Source: an uncultured Muribaculaceae bacterium
Lineage (GTDB): Bacteria; Bacteroidota; Bacteroidia; Bacteroidales; Muribaculaceae
Reading direction: 5' to 3'
Length of the DNA: 18,931 bases
Assembly: GCA_905207535.1 (NCBI GenBank)
Contig: CAJLLX010000025.1
Coordinates: 1 to 18,931 of the forward strand
The notes below the pieces were generated by a model that had not been told where the DNA came from, did no database searches, and worked only from the letters and a program-made list of their open reading frames with translations. Positions 6,859 to 12,757 of this stretch are shown here, one piece after another (positions within the stretch are counted from its first letter, which is position 1; each line of letters starts with the position of its first letter). A program made the translations under genes and the position numbers.

Positions 6859-6899
6859 GGACGAAGGGCAGGGGAGCGAGCAATTTAGGCGGGGTGTTA

Positions 6900-6930
6900 T
6901 TGGCTATGTGGGAAATATTGGCTAACTTTG
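6900..6930 (+). promoter_or_regulatory. Promoter of the carA-carB-yraN operon
   Basis: TTGG (6900-6903), 19 nt, then TAACTTTG (6923-6930) closely fit the Bacteroidota consensus TTTG / TAnnTTTG. Transcription would start near 6937 and leave a leader of about 54 nt before the carA ATG. A TTG start at 6928 for carA falls inside this -7 element and is therefore excluded. Confidence 0.75.
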
Positions 6931-6990
6931 CACACGACAACCGCGCGCTTGCTCGGTTGCCGGACAAACAAGCCAGTATTCCATATTTCT

Positions 6991-8061
6991 ATGCGACAGA
7001 CTCGCCAAGCCGTCCTGATGCTTGAAGACGGCACATGCTTCAGAGGTAAATCTTTCGGTTATGAGGCCCCTACGGCCGGAGAAGTGGTGTTTAACACTGC
7101 CATGACGGGGTATCCCGAAAGTCTTACCGACCCCTCTTACGAAGGTCAGATCCTTGTCACTACTTATCCCATTCTTGGTAATTACGGTGTGCCGCCGGAA
7201 ACGGTGAAAGATGATGTGAGCGAATATCTGGAGAGCTCGCGCATCCATTGCCGCGCCATCATTGCGCAGGACTATTCCTGGGAGCCGAGCCACTGGCTGG
7301 CCACCCGCTCGCTGCACCAGTGGCTGCGCGACGAGAAGATTCCCGGCCTCTACGGCATCGACACCCGCGCCCTGACCAAACATCTGCGCGACAAGGGCTC
7401 GATGCTCGGCAAGATATATTTCGAAAACGAAGACGAGGTGGAGTTCAGCGACCCCAATGCCGAAAATCTGATTGCCAAGGTGAGCTGCGCGGCTCCCGAG
7501 GAGCACGGCGAGGGGGAGAAGACCGTGGTGCTGGTAGACTGCGGCACGAAGTTCAACATCATCCGCTGCCTCACGCGCAGGGGAGTGAAGGTGGTGCGCG
7601 TGCCCTGGGATTATGATTTCAACCACATCGAGTGCGACGGCCTCTTTATCTCCAACGGCCCGGGCAATCCCGACTTTGCCGAGGCTACGGTGGAGAATAT
7701 CCGCAAGTTCATGGCCACCGGCAAGCCTATCTGTGGCATATGCATGGGCAACCAGCTCCTGGCCAAGGCCGCAGGTGCCACGACATACAAACTGAAATAC
7801 GGCCACCGCAGCCACAATCAGCCGGTGCGCACGCAGGGCACCAACACCTGCTACATCACCTCGCAAAACCACGGATTCGCCGTCGACGACTCGCGCCTCC
7901 CCTCCGACTGGGAGCCGCTCTTCGTCAACATGAACGACGGCACCAACGAGGGTATCCGCCACAAGGAGAAACCCTGGTTCTCGGCCCAGTTCCATCCCGA
8001 GGCCTCGTCGGGCCCGAGAGACACGGAGTTTATCTTCGACCGGTTCATTGAGATGCTCTGA
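6991..8061 (+). CDS. carA: Carbamoyl phosphate synthetase small (glutaminase) subunit
   Basis: CarA hydrolyses glutamine and channels ammonia to CarB, which makes carbamoyl phosphate for arginine and pyrimidines. The 356-residue protein has the CPSase small-chain N-terminal domain (GYPESLTDPSY, GNYGVPPE, GIDTRALTKHLR) and a class I glutamine amidotransferase domain. Its triad is C251 (GICMGNQLL), H335 and E337 (QFHPEAS), with TSQNHGFAVD at 290-299. The Cys is followed by MGN rather than the LGH of E. coli; this variant is usual in Bacteroidota. The ATG at 6991 gives the expected short N-terminus before MLEDGTCFRG. A start 63 nt earlier lies in the promoter. carB follows after 78 bp. Confidence 0.97.
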   Translation: MRQTRQAVLMLEDGTCFRGKSFGYEAPTAGEVVFNTAMTGYPESLTDPSYEGQILVTTYPILGNYGVPPETVKDDVSEYLESSRIHCRAIIAQDYSWEPSHWLATRSLHQWLRDEKIPGLYGIDTRALTKHLRDKGSMLGKIYFENEDEVEFSDPNAENLIAKVSCAAPEEHGEGEKTVVLVDCGTKFNIIRCLTRRGVKVVRVPWDYDFNHIECDGLFISNGPGNPDFAEATVENIRKFMATGKPICGICMGNQLLAKAAGATTYKLKYGHRSHNQPVRTQGTNTCYITSQNHGFAVDDSRLPSDWEPLFVNMNDGTNEGIRHKEKPWFSAQFHPEASSGPRDTEFIFDRFIEML

Positions 8062-8139
8062 GCCGCGCCCCGAAGGTGGTAATTGCCAACAATCAGTAGT
8101 CACACACACAGTCAAAACATCACATCCGCATATCCAGGC

Positions 8140-11100
8140 ATGGAAAAGATAAAGAAAGTTCTCCTCTTAGGGAGCGGCGCGCTGAAAATCGGTGAGGCCG
8201 GCGAATTTGATTACTCCGGTTCACAGGCTTTGAAGGCTCTGAAGGAGGAGGGAATCGAGACGGTGCTCATCAATCCCAACATCGCTACGGTGCAGACCTC
8301 CGACGGTTTCGCCGACAAGATTTACTTCCTTCCGGTCACTCCCTACTTTGTGGAAAGGGTGATAGACAAGGAGCGCCCCGACGGCATCCTGCTGTCGTTC
8401 GGCGGTCAGACGGCGCTCAACTGCGGCGTGGAGCTCTGCGAGGAGGGTGTGCTCGAAAAATACAATGTGCGTGTGCTGGGCACTCCGGTGCAGGCCATCA
8501 AGGACACCGAAGATCGCGAGCTGTTCGTCAGGAAGCTCGACGAGATTGATGTCAAGACCATCAAGAGTCAGGCCGTGGAGAGCATCGAGGAGGCCCTCGA
8601 GGCTGCCGAGCGGCTGGGCTACCCGGTGATTGTGCGTGCCGCCTACGCTCTGGGAGGCCTGGGCAGCGGTTTCTGTGACAATGCCGACGAGCTGCGCGCG
8701 CTCACCGAAAAGGCATTCTCCTTCTCCCCGCAGGTGCTGGTGGAGAAGTCGCTCAAGGGATGGAAGGAAGTGGAATACGAGGTGGTGCGCGATTGCTACG
8801 ACAACTGCATCACCGTCTGCAACATGGAGAATTTCGACCCGCTGGGCATCCACACCGGCGAGAGCATAGTGGTGGCTCCCTCGCAGACTCTCTCCAACGA
8901 CGACTATCACTATCTGCGCGAGCTGGCTATCAAGATCATACGCCACATCGGCATCGTGGGCGAGTGTAATGTGCAGTATGCCTACGACCCGGATTCGATG
9001 GACTATCGCGTCATCGAGGTGAACGCGCGTCTGAGCCGCTCGTCGGCCCTCGCATCTAAGGCCACGGGCTATCCGCTGGCATTCGTAGCCGCCAAACTTG
9101 GCCTGGGCTACGGCCTCTTCGAGCTGAAAAATTCGGTGACAAAAGATACGTCGGCCTTCTTCGAGCCGGCGCTCGACTATATCGTCTGCAAGATTCCCCG
9201 CTGGGACCTTGGAAAATTCCACGGCGTGCGCCGCGAGATCGGCTCGTCGATGAAGTCGGTGGGCGAGGTGATGGCCATCGGCCGCACCTTCGAGGAGGTG
9301 ATCCAGAAGGGCCTCCGCATGATAGGGCAGGGGATGCACGGCTTCGTGGGCAACCGCGAGATGCGCATCGACGACATCGACAAGGCGCTTAAAGAGCCGA
9401 CCGACAAGCGTATCTTCGTGCTGTCCAAGGCTTTGCACGAGGGATACAGCGTGGAGCGCATCCATGAGCTCACCAAAATCGATCGCTGGTTCCTCCAGAA
9501 GCTCAAGCATATTATCGACACTGAGCAGGAGCTCAAGGGATTCACCGCCATCGAGGATATCCCCGAAGAGCTGATGCGCCTTGCCAAGCAGCAGGGATTC
9601 AGCGACTTCCAGATAGCCCGCGCGGTGCTCGGCGACAAGCTCGACGTGTCGGGCGCCGACAATGCCCGCGTGCGTGCCTACCGCAAGAGCCTCGGCATCG
9701 TGCCGGTGGTGAAGCAGATCGATACGCTTGCCGCCGAATATCCGGCCATGACCAACTATCTCTACCTCACCTACAACGGCTCGGCCAACGATATCCAATA
9801 CGAGGAGGACGGCCGCTCGGTGGTGGTGCTCGGATCGGGTGCCTACCGCATCGGCAGCTCGGTGGAGTTCGACTGGTGTTCGGTCAACGCTCTCCTCACT
9901 GTCAAGGAGCAGGGATGGCGCTCGGTGATGATCAACTACAACCCCGAGACGGTGTCGACCGACTACGATATGTGCGACCGCCTCTACTTCGACGAGCTCA
10001 CCTTTGAGCGCGTGATGGATATCCTGGAGATGGAATCGCCTCACGGTGTGATACTTTCCGTGGGCGGACAGATTCCCAACAACCTTGCCACACGCCTCGA
10101 CGATGCCGGCGTCAACATCCTCGGCACCTCGGCCAAGTCGATCGACAACGCTGAGGACCGCCACAAATTCTCGGCCATGCTCGACCGCCTCGGCATCGAT
10201 CAGCCCCGCTGGCGCGAGCTGACAAGCTTTGCCGATATCGACGATTTCATTCGCGAGGTGGGCTTTCCGGTGCTGGTGCGCCCGAGCTATGTGCTCAGCG
10301 GCGCGGCCATGAATGTCTGCAGCAACGAGGAGGACCTCCATCGCTTCCTCACCCTTGCGGCCAATGTGAGCAAGCAGCACCCCGTGGTGGTGACTGAGTT
10401 CATACAGCATGCCAAGGAGATAGAGATGGATGCTGTGGCGCAGGACGGCGAGATAAAGATCTACGCCATCTCGGAGCATATCGAGTTTGCCGGTGTGCAC
10501 TCGGGCGACGCCACCATCCAGTTCCCGCCGCAGAAGCTCTATGTAGAGACCATGAGGCGCATCAAGAAGGTGTCGGCGCAGATTGCCAAGGCGCTCAACA
10601 TCTCGGGCCCCTTCAATATCCAGTATCTTGCCAAGAACAACGATATCAAGGTTATAGAGTGCAACCTGCGTGCTTCGCGTAGCTTCCCCTTCGTCAGCAA
10701 GGTGCTGAAAATCAACTTTATCGACCTTGCTACCCGCGTGATGCTCGGGCAAAAGGTGGAGAAGCCCTCGAAGACGCTCTTCGACCTCGACTATGTGGGC
10801 ATCAAGGCATCGCAGTTCAGCTTCTCGCGTCTGCAGGGCGCCGATCCGGTGCTCGGCGTGGATATGGCTTCCACCGGCGAGGTGGGATGTCTCGGCGACG
10901 ATACCAACGAGGCGCTCCTCAAGTCGATGCTCTCCGTGGGCCATCGCATCCCCAAGCGCTCGGTGCTCCTCAGCACCGGCACACCCCGCCAGAAGGCCGA
11001 TATGCTCGAGGCTGCGCAGCAGCTGCATAAGGCCGGGCTCAAGATCTACGCCACAGAGGGCACCCACCGCTTCCTCACCGAGAACGGCGTGCCGGCGGTG

Positions 11101-11361
11101 CGCGTCTACTGGCCCGGCGACGGTGCCGACGCACATCCCCAGGCACTCGACCTGCTCCATCGCAAGATCATCGACATGGTGGTGAATCTCCCCAAAAATC
11201 TCTCGTCGGCCGAGCTCTCCAACGGCTACAAGATACGCCGTGCGGCCATCGACCTCAATATCCCGCTGATCACCAATGCTCGCCTGGCGGCTACGTTCAT
11301 CAAGGCCTTCACCTCGCTCCCCCTCGACGACATCGAGATCAAATCGTGGGACGAATATTAA
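8140..11361 (+). CDS. carB: Carbamoyl phosphate synthetase large (synthetase) subunit
   Basis: CarB uses two ATP, bicarbonate and ammonia from CarA to form carbamoyl phosphate. The 1073-residue length is standard. Two homologous ATP-grasp halves are visible: the first from GSGALKIGEAGEFDYSG through GGQTALN, RAAYALGGLGSGF and EVNARLSRSSALASKATG; the second from GSGAYRIGSSVEFDW through GGQIPNN, RPSYVLSGAAMNV and ECNLRASRSFPFVSK. An MGS-like allosteric domain covers about the last 140 residues (STGTPRQKADM, KIYATEGTHRFL, NVPLIT-like NIPLITNARLA). Several stretches resemble the eukaryotic CAD-type enzyme more than E. coli CarB. The ATG at 8140 gives the usual MEKIKKVLLLGSG start; an in-frame ATG at 8083 would add 19 low-complexity residues. 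It is in an operon with carA and yraN. Confidence 0.97.
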   Translation: MEKIKKVLLLGSGALKIGEAGEFDYSGSQALKALKEEGIETVLINPNIATVQTSDGFADKIYFLPVTPYFVERVIDKERPDGILLSFGGQTALNCGVELCEEGVLEKYNVRVLGTPVQAIKDTEDRELFVRKLDEIDVKTIKSQAVESIEEALEAAERLGYPVIVRAAYALGGLGSGFCDNADELRALTEKAFSFSPQVLVEKSLKGWKEVEYEVVRDCYDNCITVCNMENFDPLGIHTGESIVVAPSQTLSNDDYHYLRELAIKIIRHIGIVGECNVQYAYDPDSMDYRVIEVNARLSRSSALASKATGYPLAFVAAKLGLGYGLFELKNSVTKDTSAFFEPALDYIVCKIPRWDLGKFHGVRREIGSSMKSVGEVMAIGRTFEEVIQKGLRMIGQGMHGFVGNREMRIDDIDKALKEPTDKRIFVLSKALHEGYSVERIHELTKIDRWFLQKLKHIIDTEQELKGFTAIEDIPEELMRLAKQQGFSDFQIARAVLGDKLDVSGADNARVRAYRKSLGIVPVVKQIDTLAAEYPAMTNYLYLTYNGSANDIQYEEDGRSVVVLGSGAYRIGSSVEFDWCSVNALLTVKEQGWRSVMINYNPETVSTDYDMCDRLYFDELTFERVMDILEMESPHGVILSVGGQIPNNLATRLDDAGVNILGTSAKSIDNAEDRHKFSAMLDRLGIDQPRWRELTSFADIDDFIREVGFPVLVRPSYVLSGAAMNVCSNEEDLHRFLTLAANVSKQHPVVVTEFIQHAKEIEMDAVAQDGEIKIYAISEHIEFAGVHSGDATIQFPPQKLYVETMRRIKKVSAQIAKALNISGPFNIQYLAKNNDIKVIECNLRASRSFPFVSKVLKINFIDLATRVMLGQKVEKPSKTLFDLDYVGIKASQFSFSRLQGADPVLGVDMASTGEVGCLGDDTNEALLKSMLSVGHRIPKRSVLLSTGTPRQKADMLEAAQQLHKAGLKIYATEGTHRFLTENGVPAVRVYWPGDGADAHPQALDLLHRKIIDMVVNLPKNLSSAELSNGYKIRRAAIDLNIPLITNARLAATFIKAFTSLPLDDIEIKSWDEY

Positions 11362-11373
11362 TATCCCTGAGCC

Positions 11374-11745
11374 GTGGCTGAGCACAATTCCCTCGGTGCG
11401 TGGGGCGAGGATGCCGTCTGCTCCAAGCTGGTCTGCGATGGCTATGCCATCGTGGAGCGCAACTGGCGCATGGACCATCTCGAGCTCGATATCATTGCGG
11501 AAAAAGATGGCTGGATAGCCTTCGTGGAGGTGAAAACGCGCCGCTATGAGGGTGCCGACCTCAAGCAGATCATGACACCGACCAAAATCAGCCGCATTGT
11601 GCGTGCCGCCAACGGGTTCCTCTCCTCGCGCCGCATCATGCTGACGCCGAGGTTCGACGTGGCGTTCGTTTTCGGCACCCCCTCCGACTATCGCATCGAT
11701 TACATGGAGGATGCCTTTGTGCCCAAGCTCCGCACCTACCGCTGA
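11374..11745 (+). CDS. yraN: YraN / UPF0102 family protein with nuclease-like fold
   Basis: This is a small cytoplasmic protein of the UPF0102 family, related by fold to restriction-endonuclease-like and Holliday-junction-resolvase-like nucleases; the cellular role is not established. The 123 residues contain the family signature: LGAWGEDAV (7-15), GYAIVERNWR (23-32), ELD (37-39), FVEVKTR (50-56) and RFDVAFV (93-99). E37, D39, E52 and K54 would form the nuclease-type metal site. The start is a GTG at 11374, 12 bp after the carB stop. The next in-frame ATG would remove LGAWGE, so GTG is preferred. It is probably translated from the carA-carB transcript. A bidirectional terminator follows. Confidence 0.93.
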   Translation: MAEHNSLGAWGEDAVCSKLVCDGYAIVERNWRMDHLELDIIAEKDGWIAFVEVKTRRYEGADLKQIMTPTKISRIVRAANGFLSSRRIMLTPRFDVAFVFGTPSDYRIDYMEDAFVPKLRTYR

Positions 11746-11782
11746 TACCCCTCCGGACCCCTTTCCGGCTGTTTAGGAACAT

Positions 11783-11832
11783 AAAAAAAGCTTTCCGCGA
11801 TGACCCTTCTGGTCGTCGCGGAAAGTTTTTTT
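11783..11832. terminator. Bidirectional rho-independent terminator between convergent genes
   Basis: A 15-bp stem (11791-11805 with 11811-11825, including one G-T wobble position) has a 5-nt loop CTTCT. It is flanked by seven A on the left (11783-11789) and seven T on the right (11826-11832). It ends yraN on the plus strand, 37 nt after its stop, and the gene at 11863 on the minus strand. Confidence 0.93.
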
Positions 11833-11862
11833 AGTTGAAAGTATGTTCGTCAGAGTCGGTTG

Positions 11863-12411
11863 TTACTTGGCTGCGCCGTTGAGTCTCTGGCCATTGCCGC
11901 GGCGCTCGCCACGAAATGCTCTTGCACCGTCTTTGCATCCCATGCCGGGATTGCCCTTGCGGGGACCCATGTTCATGCGGGGTGCGTCGCCGTTGATGTA
12001 GTAGTTCTCAAGGAAGGTGACATAGTTGTCGGCGCCGATGATGGCTTTTACCTTCTCGAGGTAGGCTTTCTTCTCGGCCTTGCGCTCTGCCATGGCTACG
12101 GAGTCGCGCTGCATCTTCTGCTCCTTCAGGTCTTTCTTGGCCTCGCGGGCTTCTTTCTTGAAGGCCTCAGCTTTGGCCTTGCGGGCTTCGCGCTGTTGGC
12201 GGTTGAGCTCCTGGAGCTGTGTCTGCTGGGCTTCGGTGAGGTTCATACCCTCGAAGAGGCATGCCTGTCTTGAGGGGCGGTCGCCGCGCTGTGCTACTGC
12301 GCAGGTGGTGGCGGTGTTGTCGGCTTTCTTAGCCGCTTTGTTCTCTGCCATCGAGGGGAAAGCTACCAGCGACATGGCGATAAGTGCGAGACTTGCAATT
12401 TTCTTTTTCAT
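11863..12411 (-). CDS. Periplasmic LTxxQ (Spy/CpxP-like, DUF4890-like) protein
   Basis: The 182-residue protein starts with a clear Sec signal peptide (MKKK, hydrophobic core, cleavage likely after PSMA at residue 22). The mature part is highly charged and helical: a cysteine-containing segment (C37, C51), the NLTEAQQTQL motif (57-66) carrying the LTxxQ signature of Spy/CpxP-type proteins, and a long Lys/Glu/Ala/Arg helix with coiled-coil character to about residue 125. A Gly/Arg/Asn-rich basic tail (from about 142) contains C159. Spy-type proteins are periplasmic chaperones or stress-sensor partners. Assignment to DUF4890 rests on overall resemblance only. It lies next in line after the outer membrane protein gene of the sigma-factor cluster, but a 346-bp gap suggests its own promoter. 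Confidence 0.8.
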   Translation of the reverse strand: MKKKIASLALIAMSLVAFPSMAENKAAKKADNTATTCAVAQRGDRPSRQACLFEGMNLTEAQQTQLQELNRQQREARKAKAEAFKKEAREAKKDLKEQKMQRDSVAMAERKAEKKAYLEKVKAIIGADNYVTFLENYYINGDAPRMNMGPRKGNPGMGCKDGARAFRGERRGNGQRLNGAAK

Positions 12412-12757
12412 GATGTTTGTAATATTTTGTATGTTATGTTTCTGATGTTTTACGTAGATAAGACAAATAAAACGGGAGGAAGTTAAAGAGTTCGGGAAGT
12501 TTTAACATTAATTTAACCTTTAGTGCCCTATTCCGTTCACAATCAGATAGTAAAGAACTAAAGTCCGCAGTGATCGGGGCCGGTGCCCGAAGCTGTGCCG
12601 CCGTAGAGTGAAATATTTCCAAAGGTATTGTGACAGGAAGCGGGTGACATTTCGGCTGATGCTGCATCTGTCGCCATCCGATGCAATGAGTCATGCATCT
12701 GCTTGTGTTTCAGACTGTAAGGTTCGCAAAAAAACGGGTCAGTCTCGAAAACTGTCG
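12412..12757. other. 346-bp intergenic region upstream of the LTxxQ gene
   Basis: I see no convincing gene. On the minus strand TACCTTTG (12627-12620) fits TAnnTTTG but lacks a good -33 element; if used, it would give the LTxxQ gene a leader of about 200 nt. A nearer TTTATTTG (about 12470-12463) deviates at one position. A 7-nt direct repeat, GGAAGTT, occurs at 12478-12484 and 12495-12501. Small inverted repeats occur at 12574-12590 (TCGGG/CCCGA) and 12680-12699 (GATGCA/TGCATC). A minus-strand frame of 86 codons (12434-12694) looks spurious. Confidence 0.5.
12728..12754 (-). terminator. Weak terminator candidate after the outer membrane barrel gene
   Basis: On the minus strand a short CAGT/ACTG stem with a 7-nt loop (12754-12740) is followed, after 5 nt, by seven T (12734-12728), a few bases past the stop codon at 12758. 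The stem is only 4 bp, so this is a tentative call. Confidence 0.3.

Larger units (their letters stand above)
6609..6990. other. 382-bp divergent control region between dnaE and carA
   Basis: From left to right: the dnaE leader and -7 element; a pyrimidine-rich plus-strand tract (about 6665-6725); a minus-strand terminator-like hairpin (6731-6779); two further perfect inverted repeats (6801-6817 and 6822-6858); the carA promoter (6900-6930); and a 50-60 nt carA leader with a small hairpin, CAACCG (6938-6943) with CGGTTG (6954-6959). I find no convincing protein-coding frame. The three inverted repeats within 130 bp are unusually dense. Confidence 0.7.

Noticed and set aside
6605..6967. A 120-codon minus-strand frame across the dnaE-carA spacer that would explain the orphan terminator.
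   Set aside because: Its frame runs through the terminator hairpin and stops inside dnaE rather than before the hairpin, and it shows no domain or typical codon pattern.
6922..8115. A 397-codon minus-strand frame over carA.
   Set aside because: Antisense shadow of carA, with no recognisable domain.
8221..11478. A 1085-codon open frame antisense to carB, nearly as long as carB itself.
   Set aside because: It is a mirror of carB. With C/G-ending codons, the sense gene rarely uses TTA, CTA or TCA, so the opposite strand has few stops. The translation shows no family motif and is His/Leu/Val-rich like other antisense frames here.
12434..12694. An 86-codon minus-strand frame in the gap upstream of the LTxxQ gene.
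   Set aside because: No start context, no motif, composition unlike the flanking genes. It may simply be open by chance.
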